Shown: in pieces, positions 23,806 through 33,058 of the stretch | Layout: each line of letters starts with the position of its first letter | Position numbering within the stretch: position 1 is the stretch's first letter | Assembly (NCBI GenBank): GCA_041393015.1 | Contig: JAWKKV010000011.1 | Span: forward strand, 36,752 to 100,751 | DNA: 64,000 nt | Source of the DNA: JAGQYH01 sp041393015 | GTDB taxonomy: Bacteria > Bacteroidota > Bacteroidia > Chitinophagales > JADIYW01 | Reading direction: 5' to 3' | Made by a program: the position numbers and the translations under genes | The notes under the pieces: generated by a model | Seen by the model: the letters and a program-made list of their open reading frames with translations, nothing else | What the model was told of the DNA's origin: nothing | The model's database searches: none

Positions 23806-24507
23806 ATGAAAACATCACATCTAATGATAACAAGCATCTTTTTATCTATCTTCTCACTAAGTGTTTATGGACAAACTAACGCGTTGACTAAAACAGAAAA
23901 AAAAGAGTTACGCTATTTAATGCAAGAAGAAAAACTGGCGCGCGACGTTTATTTAACGCTAAATGAAAAATGGGATCGACCAGTATTTCAAAATATTACA
24001 GGAGCTGAAGTACATCATTTAGATATGGTAAAACAAATGGCTATAGATAACAATATCTCCCTTCCAAAATCTATTATCAATGATGTTAGAGGAGAATTTG
24101 ATGATGAAAAACTTCAAGCTTTATATAGTGAACTTATCGCTCAAGGCAACCTATCGTTAGTTGATGCATTAAAAGCAGGCGCAAAAATAGAAGAGTTAGA
24201 TATTTCAGACCTAAAGCATTCTTTAGCCAACACAAAAAATGAATCATTAACCAGCTTATATTCTAAACTAATTGGAGCCTCTGAAAGACATTTAAGAGCT
24301 TTTACCAATAACCTTAAGCAACAAGGCGTTACTTATGAACCTATTATTTTGGAAACAGAGTATTTTGCTGAAATTGTAGGCACTACTAACGGAAAAGCAT
24401 GTGCTGGTCAGGCTGCCGGGCAAGGCACCGGATGCTGCAGTGGCAAAGGCAAAGGCGGACAGGGAATGGGTGCCGGAAAAGGTAAAGCTTGTTGCCAATC
24501 TAAATAA
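23806..24507 (+). CDS. DUF2202 protein with Cys/Gly/Lys-rich tail
   Basis: A 233-residue secreted protein with an SPI-like signal (SIFSLSVYGQ, cleaved near residue 22). The DUF2202 domain shows LMQEEKLARDVYLTL, GAEVHHLDMVKQM, VDALKAGAKIEELDISDL and ASERHLRAF. After about residue 195 it carries a low-complexity tail with five cysteines among Gly and Lys (KACAGQ, GCCSGKG, KACCQSK). The tail looks metal-binding or disordered and is absent from the paralogue at 22071. The gene lies 11 bp after its neighbour and 20 bp before the efflux adaptor gene. Confidence 0.85.
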   Translation: MKTSHLMITSIFLSIFSLSVYGQTNALTKTEKKELRYLMQEEKLARDVYLTLNEKWDRPVFQNITGAEVHHLDMVKQMAIDNNISLPKSIINDVRGEFDDEKLQALYSELIAQGNLSLVDALKAGAKIEELDISDLKHSLANTKNESLTSLYSKLIGASERHLRAFTNNLKQQGVTYEPIILETEYFAEIVGTTNGKACAGQAAGQGTGCCSGKGKGGQGMGAGKGKACCQSK

Positions 24508-24527
24508 TATTATACGATCTTTATAAT

Positions 24528-25607
24528 ATGAAGGCAATCTCAGTAATTATAATTGGTATGATGCTATTCCCATCATGCACACAGAAAAAAGAGAAAACAA
24601 AACCAATATTTAGCAAAATGACGGAATCCGTCTATGCTTCTGTCACTGTTCAGCCGGAAGATCTTTATGACGTTTTTGCTGCAACACCCGGCATTTTAGA
24701 TCATATTTTTATCAACGAGGGCGATAGTGTTACACAAGATCAAATCATCGCTCAAATTACAGCTAACACGCCTAAGTTAAATATTGAAAATGCATTATTG
24801 AATGTAGACCTTTCAAGAGAAAATTATAAAGGGAAAGCGACTATTTTATCGAGTATATCCGATGAAATTAGCTCTACAAAAAAACAACTTCAAATTGATT
24901 CTATTAATTATTTCAGACAAAAAAATCTCTGGGAGAAAAATGTAGGCTCAAGATCTGAATTGGAAACCAGGCAGTTAAAATATGAGTTAACTCAAGACAA
25001 TTTAGATATTCTTCAAAAACGATATGAGCAAACAAGCTTAGAACTTGAAAACAGTTACAATCAAGCTCAAAACGCATTAAAAAAGGCCAAGTCTAATCTA
25101 AGTGATTACTTCATAAAAGCTAAGATTAACGGGAAAGTATATTCCGTTTTAAAAAAGGAAGGCGAGTTGATCAATCAACAAGAACCATTGGCTCAAATTG
25201 GTAAAAGCAGTGCATTTATTATTGAACTAATGATTGATGAAGTTGATATTGCAAAAATTAGTTTGGGCCAATTCGCATGGATTACTTTAGATGCTTACGA
25301 AGGCGAGGTTTTTGAAGCGACCATCACAAAAATTTATCCGCTAAAAGATACCAGAACACAAACTTTTAAAATTGAAGCTAACTTTAATGAGCCGCCAAAA
25401 GTATTGTATGCCGGGCTTTCCGGTGAAGCCAATATCCTTTTACAAGAAAAAGAAAATGCATTAAGTATTCCATTAGAATTTCTAACGGAAGACAATAAAG
25501 TGAAAACCGAAAATGGTGATGTTGCTGTTGAGTTGGGCATGAAAAATATGGAGCGTATTGAAATCCTATCCGGCATTGATACTAGCACTGTAATTCTAAA
25601 ACCTTAG
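24528..25607 (+). CDS. HlyD/MacA-family periplasmic adaptor (lipoprotein)
   Basis: A 359-residue membrane fusion protein with an SPII signal (GMMLFPSC, Cys17). The two lipoyl-like halves flank a coiled coil at about residues 85-190 (SLELENSYNQAQNALKKAKS), followed by DYFIKAKINGKVYSVLKKEG and a beta-barrel segment. It should connect the following inner-membrane ABC transporter to an outer-membrane channel, which is not encoded nearby. The three transporter genes are contiguous, with gaps of 0 and 9 bp, the MacA-MacB arrangement with a split ATPase. Confidence 0.88.
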   Translation: MKAISVIIIGMMLFPSCTQKKEKTKPIFSKMTESVYASVTVQPEDLYDVFAATPGILDHIFINEGDSVTQDQIIAQITANTPKLNIENALLNVDLSRENYKGKATILSSISDEISSTKKQLQIDSINYFRQKNLWEKNVGSRSELETRQLKYELTQDNLDILQKRYEQTSLELENSYNQAQNALKKAKSNLSDYFIKAKINGKVYSVLKKEGELINQQEPLAQIGKSSAFIIELMIDEVDIAKISLGQFAWITLDAYEGEVFEATITKIYPLKDTRTQTFKIEANFNEPPKVLYAGLSGEANILLQEKENALSIPLEFLTEDNKVKTENGDVAVELGMKNMERIEILSGIDTSTVILKP

Positions 25608-26873
25608 TTGATGACTAACCTTAGAATTATTTTAGATATTACCCGAACACATTTATTTACAAGGTTTAAGCAAACCAGTATTGCTGCTTTAGGTGTAACT
25701 TTTGGGATTGGTACCTTCATTATTTTGGTCAGTTTTATGACCGGCTTAAACAATATGTTGGATGGCTTAGTTTTAAACCGAACGCCACATATTCATATTT
25801 ACAATGAAATTAAACCCAGCGAGGAACAGCCAATCGATCAAACTGAAAAATTCAAAGATTATTTCAATGTGATCCATTCCGTAAAACCTAAAGGCAGTCA
25901 AGAAAGAATACACAATGCACTGCCTTTAATGGCTAATTTGGAAAAGGATAGCAGAGTAAAAGGCCTAACTCCTCAAGTGGCTGCTAAGGTATTCTATTTG
26001 GCAGGATCTATTGAGTTAAGTGGAGTCGTCACCGGCATCAATGTAATGGATGAAGTCAAGCTTTTCAACTTTGCAGACTACATCGTAAAAGGCAATCCAA
26101 ATGATTTATTGAAAAACAATAATGGCATTTTATTAGGTTCGGGAATTGCTAAAAAAATGTCGCTTGATTTGGGTGATAAGTTGCAAGTTAGCACCGTAAA
26201 TGGTGGTGTTTTCCCACTAAAAATAATGGGTATTTATCAAAGTGGATTAGCAGAAGTGGACGACATTCAAAGCTATGTAAATCTAAAAACAGCGCAGCAA
26301 TTTATTGGAGAAGGAAACAACTACATTTCTGATATTAATGTAAAACTTTTAGACATGAAGGAAGCGCCCGCCATGTCGAAAGAGATCAGTAAACAGTTTA
26401 ATCTTTCTGCCATTGATATTAAAACCGCCAATGCTCAGTTTGATACCGGAACGACCATTCGGAATTTAATTACTTATGCGGTTTCTATTACTTTACTAAT
26501 CGTAGGCGGCTTTGGCATCTACAACATTCTAAATATGCTCATTTACGAAAAAATGAACGATATCGCTATTTTAAAAGCAACCGGTTTTTCAGGTAGAGAT
26601 GTTCAGCTCATTTTTATTAGCCAAGCTTTAATCATTGGTATTGTCGGCGGACTATTGGGATTGGTGTTAGGTCTTGTTTTTTCTATTGTGATTGACAACA
26701 CTCCTTTTGTAACAGAAGCATTACCCACTATTGATACTTATCCGGTGAACTTCAATCCTTTATATTATGTCATTGGGATGGTTTTTGCCATTGTTTCAAC
26801 GTTTTTAGCGGGCTATCTACCCTCTAGAAAAGCAAAAAAAATTGATCCTGTTGAAATTATTCGAGGACAATAA
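25608..26873 (+). CDS. ABC transporter permease, MacB/FtsX family
   Basis: A 421-residue permease with one N-terminal membrane helix (about 20-45), a periplasmic MacB-type domain (about 50-285), and three C-terminal helices of the FtsX core (NLITYAVSITLLIVGGFGIYN, then LIIGIVGGLLGLVLGLVF, and a last segment ending in AGYLPSRKAKKIDPVEIIRG). The ILKATGFSGRDV and PSRKA-DPVE-IR motifs are family hallmarks. Likely an efflux or lipoprotein-type mechanotransmission pump working with the adaptor and ATPase on either side. The ATG at 25611 is also possible. Confidence 0.88.
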   Translation: MMTNLRIILDITRTHLFTRFKQTSIAALGVTFGIGTFIILVSFMTGLNNMLDGLVLNRTPHIHIYNEIKPSEEQPIDQTEKFKDYFNVIHSVKPKGSQERIHNALPLMANLEKDSRVKGLTPQVAAKVFYLAGSIELSGVVTGINVMDEVKLFNFADYIVKGNPNDLLKNNNGILLGSGIAKKMSLDLGDKLQVSTVNGGVFPLKIMGIYQSGLAEVDDIQSYVNLKTAQQFIGEGNNYISDINVKLLDMKEAPAMSKEISKQFNLSAIDIKTANAQFDTGTTIRNLITYAVSITLLIVGGFGIYNILNMLIYEKMNDIAILKATGFSGRDVQLIFISQALIIGIVGGLLGLVLGLVFSIVIDNTPFVTEALPTIDTYPVNFNPLYYVIGMVFAIVSTFLAGYLPSRKAKKIDPVEIIRGQ

Positions 26874-26882
26874 TTCTAAATT

Positions 26883-27554
26883 ATGAGTAAAGTTTTAGAA
26901 GCGAAAAATATAAACAAGTACTTTAAAAAGCCGGTGCTTTTTCATGTGTTAAAAGATATTTCTTTCAGCATAGAAGAAGGAGAATTTGCTTCTATTATGG
27001 GAAAATCTGGCTGCGGAAAATCTACCCTTCTATATATTTTGTCCACTATGGATACCGATTACGAAGGAGAATTGTATTTGGCAGGACAAAAGCTTTCCGG
27101 TAAAACTCGAAATGATTTAGCACATATTAGAAATAAAGAGATTGGGTTTGTCTTTCAGTTTCATTATTTGTTACCTGAATTTACGGTGCTGCAAAATGTA
27201 ATGCTACCGGCAAGAAAGCTGGGAATTAAAAGTCAAAGCGAAATTAAAAAAGATGCTATGGATAAATTGGCGCTCTTAGGAATTGAAAGCAAGGCGCATA
27301 AAAAAGCATCTATGATTTCCGGTGGAGAAAAACAAAGAGTGGCTATTGCTAGAGCATTAATCAACGATCCGAAAATAATTATGGGCGATGAACCTACCGG
27401 CAACCTTGATAGTAAAAACTCAGAGAATGTATTTAACATTTTCAGAGAACTGAGTATTTCTCAAAAGCTTTCGTTATTAGTGGTCACGCATGATCTAGAC
27501 TTTGCCAAGAAAACCGACAGAATAATTGAGATGGAAGATGGTCTAATTCTATAA
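26883..27554 (+). CDS. ABC transporter ATP-binding protein, MacB/LolD type
   Basis: A 223-residue ATPase. Walker A is GKSGCGKST (about residues 40-48), the Q-loop is FVFQFHYLLPEFT, the signature is ISGGEKQRVAIARAL in place of LSGGQ, Walker B is IIMGDEPTGNLD, and the switch is VVTHD. It energises the preceding permease. Substrate unknown; the linked DUF2202 and haem lipoproteins may hint at a stress or metal-related export. It is the last gene of the run, convergent with carbonic anhydrase 6 bp away. Confidence 0.92.
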   Translation: MSKVLEAKNINKYFKKPVLFHVLKDISFSIEEGEFASIMGKSGCGKSTLLYILSTMDTDYEGELYLAGQKLSGKTRNDLAHIRNKEIGFVFQFHYLLPEFTVLQNVMLPARKLGIKSQSEIKKDAMDKLALLGIESKAHKKASMISGGEKQRVAIARALINDPKIIMGDEPTGNLDSKNSENVFNIFRELSISQKLSLLVVTHDLDFAKKTDRIIEMEDGLIL

Positions 27555-27560
27555 AACCAA

Positions 27561-28187
27561 CTAATCCAGTCGATAAATCTCCATCACACCTTTTAAGATT
27601 TTTTCAAAATCTATTTTTAAATCGATCAATCGCCCGGTATGGATATCAAAAACCCATCCGTGAACGGTAAAATCCCGATCTTTATAAGCCTTTTGAACAT
27701 CAGCGGTTTTAATGATATTAATACACTGCTCTTGAACATTTAGCTCAATTAGCCTTTTGTATTTTTCTTCTTCATCAGCAATTTTATTCAACTCTCTTTT
27801 ATGTATGCGATAAACATCTCTGATATTTCTCAACCATGGATTTAGCAAACCCAAATCCGCCGATTGCATAGCGGCTTTCACGCCTCCACAGCCATAATGT
27901 CCACAAACCACAATATGGTTCACTTTTAAAATAGACACCGCATAATTGATCACCGACATAGCACTTAGGTCTGTATTCGACACCATATTGGCAATATTTC
28001 TATGAACAAAAGCTTCACCGGGTTGAACGCCCATTAATTCTTCAGCAGTTACTCGACTATCAGAACAGCCAATGTAAAGAATGTCCGGGTTTTGGCCTTT
28101 GGCCAAATGCTCAAAGTAATCCTTATCCAGCTTTAACTTCTCGGCAATCCATTTCTTATTATTATCAAAAATATGATCTATTTGCAT
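27561..28187 (-). CDS. beta-class carbonic anhydrase
   Basis: A 208-residue cytoplasmic enzyme interconverting CO2 and bicarbonate. The zinc site is complete: Cys41 and Asp43 in CSDSR, and His97 and Cys100 in HYGCGG. The C-terminal VHGWVFDIHTGRL is typical. An in-frame ATG 42 bp upstream exists (28229). I prefer 28187 because it gives the usual family N-terminus (IDHIFDNNKKW) and has a TATCTTTA -7 box 3 nt before it. Confidence 0.92.
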   Translation of the reverse strand: MQIDHIFDNNKKWIAEKLKLDKDYFEHLAKGQNPDILYIGCSDSRVTAEELMGVQPGEAFVHRNIANMVSNTDLSAMSVINYAVSILKVNHIVVCGHYGCGGVKAAMQSADLGLLNPWLRNIRDVYRIHKRELNKIADEEEKYKRLIELNVQEQCINIIKTADVQKAYKDRDFTVHGWVFDIHTGRLIDLKIDFEKILKGVMEIYRLD

Positions 28188-28307
28188 GCCTAAAGATATC
28201 TGTATATTTTGATTCCATTTATAAAACATAGCAGGTTTTTGAAACCTTTCTTGTTTATTTTAAGTGCCCTTCTAAAATTGTATCTTTAAGACAGAAAATA
28301 CAAACAA

Positions 28308-29036
28308 ATGAAACTAGCTATTATTACCGGAGGCAGCAGAGGACTTGGCGCCGCGCTTGTTAAAACTTATTGTGAACAAGGACATAAAGTAATATCAATT
28401 GCTAGATCTAAATCATCCTACGAACACGATAATCTTTTAGCACAAATTGATTTTGACCTTTCGCGCATTGATCAATTTGAAATTTTAGAAGGCAGAATTT
28501 TTTATCATTTGAAAACACTTGAATTAGAGGAGGTTTTGTTAATCAACAATGCCGCAATTTTAGGAGAGTTAAAAAACATTCAAGATTGCCAAAGTTGGAA
28601 TATTAATGACGCTATGAAAATCAATGTAAACGCTCCATTACTTCTAATCTCCATGATCATTAGACGATTAATCAATAAAAATGTAATGATCAAAATATTC
28701 AATATTTCTTCCGGATTAGGGATTTATCCAATGGCGGGCTCCACCATTTATTGTACTACCAAAGCCGGGATTGAAATGATGACAAAAAGCATTGCTTTAG
28801 AACAAGCTAACAATCACCGATTTAAAATTCTCAGTATTGGTCCGGGAATAATTGATACAGATATGCAAGTAGAAATTAGACAAACTAAAAAAGAAGACTT
28901 AGCTGATGTAGATAAATTTGTAGAATTTAAAGAGCAAAACTTATTGGTTAAGCCTATCGATGTGGCCAAGAAATTGTGGACATTATATGCAGAAGACAGC
29001 TACAAAAGTGGTGAATCGGTAAGTTTGAGAAGCTAA
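28308..29036 (+). CDS. short-chain dehydrogenase/reductase, sepiapterin reductase-like
   Basis: A 242-residue SDR with GGSRGLG (about 8-14), NNAA, ISSGLG and the active-site Y-x3-K in IYCTTKAG. GPGIIDTDMQ and the closing region resemble the sepiapterin/benzil reductase subgroup. Substrate unknown. A TATCTTTA box at 28281-28288 is its likely promoter. Its stop overlaps the tail of the convergent DNA polymerase IV gene by 4 bp. Confidence 0.8.
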   Translation: MKLAIITGGSRGLGAALVKTYCEQGHKVISIARSKSSYEHDNLLAQIDFDLSRIDQFEILEGRIFYHLKTLELEEVLLINNAAILGELKNIQDCQSWNINDAMKINVNAPLLLISMIIRRLINKNVMIKIFNISSGLGIYPMAGSTIYCTTKAGIEMMTKSIALEQANNHRFKILSIGPGIIDTDMQVEIRQTKKEDLADVDKFVEFKEQNLLVKPIDVAKKLWTLYAEDSYKSGESVSLRS

Positions 29037-30133
29037 ATTTCATCTATTTCAAAATCAAACTCTAATTGCAAATTAACATCTGATTCCTTCAATTCTGTAT
29101 TCAAATTAGACAATGTAATGCCTAACAACCTAACTGGTTTTGATAATGGTTCTTGTTTCAAAAGCACAGTGATAAATGGGAAAAATTCTTTCTTTAAGGA
29201 AATAAATTCTGAGATGGTTTTACTGCGAGTTTGTTGAGTAAAATCGTTGTATTTTATTTTTAGCGTAACCGTTTTTCCCTTCACATTACTTTTCAGCATT
29301 CGCCTTTCCATTTCATCTGCCAACTTATTGAGTCGCTCCAACATGTTCTCTTCCGTATCTAAATCGTTGCTAAAAGTAGTTTCAACGGCCATCGATTTTC
29401 TAATTCTATTGGGTTGTACTTTACTCTTTTGAATGCCTCTAACAATATTGAAAAAATGCTTCCCCGACTTTCCAAAATTTTGGACTAAAAAAGCTTGCTC
29501 CTTTTGCTTTAAATCTAAGCCATTGTGAATGCCCAAACGTTTCATCTTTTTGGCGGTAACTTTTCCCACGCCAAAAAATTTTTCAATCGGTAAGGTTTCT
29601 AAAAAAGAAATGACTTCATTGGGAGAAATGGTTTTCTGTCCATTGGGTTTGTTAATATCGCTAGCAATCTTAGCGGTAAACTTGTTGATAGAAATACCTG
29701 CAGAAGCCCTTAAGCCAACTTCCTTAAAAATTCTATCTCTAATTTCTTGAGCAATTAAACTTGCGGATGGATTGTCTTTTTTATTTTCGGTGACATCTAA
29801 AAAAGCTTCATCTAAAGAAAGCGGCTCAACCAAATCAGTATACTCAAAAAATATTTTTCTTATTTGTAATGAGATTTCTCTGTAACGATCAAATCGTGGA
29901 CGAACAAAAATTAAATCGGGACATCTTTTTTTGGCTATGGAACTGGCTAATGCAGAATAGACACCAAATTGCCTCGCTTCATAGCTAGCGGCAGCTACTA
30001 CTCCTCTTTCTGCACTTCCACCAACAGCTATGGGTTTGCCTTTTAATTCAGGATGATCCATTTGTTCAACAGAGGCATAAAATGCATCCATATCTATATG
30101 AATAATTTTTCTCTGTGGCAGAGCCTCTTCCAT
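29033..30133 (-). CDS. dinB: DNA polymerase IV (Y family)
   Basis: A 366-residue translesion polymerase. Catalytic acidic motifs are IIHIDMDAFYASVEQ (about 10-24) and SLDEAFLDVT (about 103-112). The thumb helix-hairpin-helix region is at about 180-215 (FFGVGKVTAKKMKRLGI), followed by a little-finger domain. The usual C-terminal clamp-binding motif is probably QLEFDF. A TATCTTTG box ends 4 nt before the start codon, suggesting a leaderless mRNA. No LexA box was recognised. Confidence 0.95.
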   Translation of the reverse strand: MEEALPQRKIIHIDMDAFYASVEQMDHPELKGKPIAVGGSAERGVVAAASYEARQFGVYSALASSIAKKRCPDLIFVRPRFDRYREISLQIRKIFFEYTDLVEPLSLDEAFLDVTENKKDNPSASLIAQEIRDRIFKEVGLRASAGISINKFTAKIASDINKPNGQKTISPNEVISFLETLPIEKFFGVGKVTAKKMKRLGIHNGLDLKQKEQAFLVQNFGKSGKHFFNIVRGIQKSKVQPNRIRKSMAVETTFSNDLDTEENMLERLNKLADEMERRMLKSNVKGKTVTLKIKYNDFTQQTRSKTISEFISLKKEFFPFITVLLKQEPLSKPVRLLGITLSNLNTELKESDVNLQLEFDFEIDEI

Positions 30134-30137
30134 TTTT

Positions 30138-30145
30138 CAAAGATA
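30138..30145 (-). promoter_or_regulatory. -7 promoter box (TATCTTTG) of dinB
   Basis: Exact consensus box on the - strand separated from the dinB start codon (30133) by only 4 nt. The transcript would begin at the start codon. Confidence 0.5.
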
Positions 30146-30174
30146 GTACAATGCCAATCATTCCTTAAGAAAAG

Positions 30175-31899
30175 CTATCTAACCACTTCAAAAGGCAGTG
30201 TATAGGGTTGGCTATTTCCACTTTGCATTTTAAGGTAATATACGCCTGAACTTATGTCCTTCAATTGATAAGATATCGTTTCATTTCCTGAAAACCGGAT
30301 ACTTCTATTGTCAATTACTTTTCCGGTAAGATCCAAAATATATAATTGCAATGGTGCTTTTAAGTTAGCTCCTTTTAGTTGAAGTGTAAATGTGCCATAA
30401 TTTGGATTCGGCGTTACTTGCACTAATTCAATTTGATCCGCTAAACTGATACTGCTCACACTTAGATCAATAATTTGTTTTGCTGTATCGTTTCCACAAT
30501 CATTTGAAGCAATCAAAGCAACTTCATAAACATCAGGTGTGGAATAAGTATGATTCACATTATTGCCTCCAATTTGACTAGTGCCATCCCCAAAATCCCA
30601 TTCAAAATTTTCTGTGTTTTCAGAGGTATTGGTAAAGCTTACTTGTAAACCATTGATACCAAAATCAAAATCAGCCATCACCGCTAGGTGTAAAACAGTA
30701 ACTGTTGTGACAAAGCTATCACATGTATTAGCATTAGTAAGATATTCAGTTATTGTATCAGCCTGCAAAGGATCACAAGTAGTCAAACTAATGATGGTGC
30801 TATCATAAGCATCTAAATTGGTAATCATTGTTACAAAACTATCACATCCGTTAAAGGCAGTCAATGTATCAATAGTTGTGCCTACTAAAAGTGGGTCACA
30901 TGTGTTTGTAAAAATTGAGATAAAAACATCCTCACAGGAATAAGCACAAGTACCAGCCGTTAAAAGCGCATTTCTAGTGGTGTTTAACAAGGCCGCATCT
31001 ACTCTATCTTTTTGACCTAGCGTAAATCTATCTAAGCCGCCACAGTAACTCATATAGTTATCAAAAATTCGATCTAAATTTCCTTCTGTTGTGCAATTGG
31101 TTGAATTGCATTGATTTTGAGTATGTGGTGGCGTATCACAAACCCTATCACCTTGTGTGGCACAATTAGAATTGTTTGGACAGGTAGCACCATTATCGCC
31201 CTCAAAAGTATGAAAAAGCCCTAAGCCATGTCCTAATTCATGCGCCACTAAAGACGTGTTTTGGTTCATGGAAGTGCTAATGATAGCTGCGCCATCAATG
31301 TCAAAATTGGTGCCCGTTGGATAATAAGCATAGCCACCCCAACCGGCATTAAACTTTGTAATTACCCAAATATTATAATATTGATCATGTGGCCAATTAC
31401 TCAAATTTTTCAACTCCAATTCATTGGAATTATCTTCATAATTTAAGATTAAACCATTCGTCAAATAATCTGTTACGCCGCTAGCATTCACTCTATTGAT
31501 TCCGTTGGTTGGATTACCAATAGGATCTGTTTTTGCTAAACAAAATTCAACATCCATATTCGGTCCGGGACCATTTATATCGTTCCACCTATTATTAGCA
31601 CCATTGATGGCTTCTATTACCTTGGCATCTGAAATATTGGTGCCAACTCCAAGGTTTTCTCCTTTATGCATAATATGTACCACTACCGGAATGGTATAAG
31701 TCGATCTCCTTTCTGTTGAATTACTTTTGTGTTGTTGAATCTTACTTTCCACTAAAGCTCTTTCTAAACGATAAGCTTCATTGTTTTCCATCAAAAATTG
31801 ATGGACAGGATCAGCACCGCAATTGTTTTGTGAATGGGCCATTTGAAATGACGAAAAGCAAAGCATACTAGTGAGTAAAAGAGATAGGACATTACGCAT
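30175..31899 (-). CDS. secreted M43-type metalloprotease with PKD domain and T9SS type A tail
   Basis: A 574-residue protein with an SPI signal peptide (MRNVLSLLLTSMLCFSSF, cleaved after AHSQ). The zinc motif HELGHGLGLFH is extended HExxHxxGxxH, and NYMSYCG supplies the Met-turn, as in pappalysin-like M43 proteases. Two copies of a Cys-containing module follow (TCDPL...CDSFVT). A PKD domain comes next (FEWDFGDGTSQIGG...YEVALIASNDCG), then a type IX secretion sorting domain (VTPNPNYGTFTL...SGVYYLKM). The start at 31899 is chosen for the signal peptide; an in-frame extension of 55 residues lacks sense. A TAAATTTG box lies at 31926-31933. Confidence 0.88.
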   Translation of the reverse strand: MRNVLSLLLTSMLCFSSFQMAHSQNNCGADPVHQFLMENNEAYRLERALVESKIQQHKSNSTERRSTYTIPVVVHIMHKGENLGVGTNISDAKVIEAINGANNRWNDINGPGPNMDVEFCLAKTDPIGNPTNGINRVNASGVTDYLTNGLILNYEDNSNELELKNLSNWPHDQYYNIWVITKFNAGWGGYAYYPTGTNFDIDGAAIISTSMNQNTSLVAHELGHGLGLFHTFEGDNGATCPNNSNCATQGDRVCDTPPHTQNQCNSTNCTTEGNLDRIFDNYMSYCGGLDRFTLGQKDRVDAALLNTTRNALLTAGTCAYSCEDVFISIFTNTCDPLLVGTTIDTLTAFNGCDSFVTMITNLDAYDSTIISLTTCDPLQADTITEYLTNANTCDSFVTTVTVLHLAVMADFDFGINGLQVSFTNTSENTENFEWDFGDGTSQIGGNNVNHTYSTPDVYEVALIASNDCGNDTAKQIIDLSVSSISLADQIELVQVTPNPNYGTFTLQLKGANLKAPLQLYILDLTGKVIDNRSIRFSGNETISYQLKDISSGVYYLKMQSGNSQPYTLPFEVVR

Positions 31900-31987
31900 T
31901 ATAATAACTTTTAATAAACAAGATACAAATTTATAGGTCGATGGTTTATTTTGCTTTGAAGTATCTTTAAATTGTATCTTCGAAATA

Positions 31988-32995
31988 ATGCAAGAAGACC
32001 AAATAAGTATATTAATGCCGGTGAAAAATGCCATGCCGTTTTTATCCGAATGTCTTTCGTCCATTATTAATCAAACTTATCAAAATTGGGAGCTAATTGC
32101 TGTCAATGATCACTCTACCGATACAAGCTTTGAAACATTAACTCAATATGCTAACCAAGATAAAAGAATCAAGGTTTTAAATAATAATGGAAGTGGAATT
32201 ATTGATGCATTACGTTTAGCTTATTCAAAATGTAGTGGCTTTTATATTTCTAGAATGGATGCGGATGATATTATGTCGAATAACAAATTGGAGGTTTTAA
32301 GTGAAGCTTTAAAAACAAATGGATTAGGACACATTGCTATTGGGAAAGTGAAATATTTCTCTGAAAATGTTTTAGGTAATGGCTATAAAAGCTATGAAAA
32401 ATGGTTGAATAGCTTAACAGAAGAAGGAACTAATTTTACGGAGATCTATAAAGAATGCGTTATCCCGTCTCCTTGCTGGATGGTCCATAAAACTGATTTT
32501 GAAAACTGCGGCGCATTTAAAAGCAACATTTATCCTGAAGATTATGACCTTTGCTTTAGATTTTACGAGAATGGTTTACAATGTATTCCCTGCAATGAAA
32601 CTCTCCACTATTGGAGAGACTATGCCATAAGGACTTCCAGAACAAATGAGCATTATGCCGACAATAGATTTCTAGATCTAAAATGCCATTATTTTATAAA
32701 ACTAAATTATCAAGTAGGGCGACCTCTCATTTTATGGGGAGCCGGTAAAAAGGGTAAATCAATTGCTAAAAACTTAGTTGAAAATGGTATTGATTTCCAT
32801 TGGTTGTGCAATAATCCAAATAAAATTGGCAAAGATATTTATGGCGTCGTATTGACATCTTCTCATCAAATGGAGACAATAGAAAATGCCCAAATAATAG
32901 TTGCTGTGGCGAATAAAGTTGAGCAAAAAGAGTTAAAAGATTATTTCAAAACAGCCAACTTAGAAGTAATGAAGGATTATTTTTTCTTTTGTTGA
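31988..32995 (+). CDS. family 2 glycosyltransferase with C-terminal Rossmann-like module
   Basis: A 335-residue protein. Residues about 1-225 are a GT-A fold: ISILMPVKNAMPFLSECLSS, DHSTD, SRMDADDIMS as the DXD motif, and PEDYDLCFRFYENG. Residues about 245-335 begin LILWGAGKKGKSIAKNLVENG, a nucleotide-binding-like module seen appended to some bacterial glycosyltransferases. Acceptor and sugar are unknown. The promoter TATCTTCG at 31975-31982 ends 5 nt before the ATG. The gene is divergent from the M43 protease gene. Confidence 0.85.
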   Translation: MQEDQISILMPVKNAMPFLSECLSSIINQTYQNWELIAVNDHSTDTSFETLTQYANQDKRIKVLNNNGSGIIDALRLAYSKCSGFYISRMDADDIMSNNKLEVLSEALKTNGLGHIAIGKVKYFSENVLGNGYKSYEKWLNSLTEEGTNFTEIYKECVIPSPCWMVHKTDFENCGAFKSNIYPEDYDLCFRFYENGLQCIPCNETLHYWRDYAIRTSRTNEHYADNRFLDLKCHYFIKLNYQVGRPLILWGAGKKGKSIAKNLVENGIDFHWLCNNPNKIGKDIYGVVLTSSHQMETIENAQIIVAVANKVEQKELKDYFKTANLEVMKDYFFFC

Positions 32996-33058
32996 GAAAT
33001 TAACCAAGCAAAAATCATAGCACAATTAAACTACATATCGAATACTTAAATCTTGTTT

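Noticed and set aside
31900..32064. Extension of 55 residues at the start of the M43 protease
   Set aside because: It would bury the signal peptide, and it overlaps the promoter region and the start of the divergent glycosyltransferase gene.
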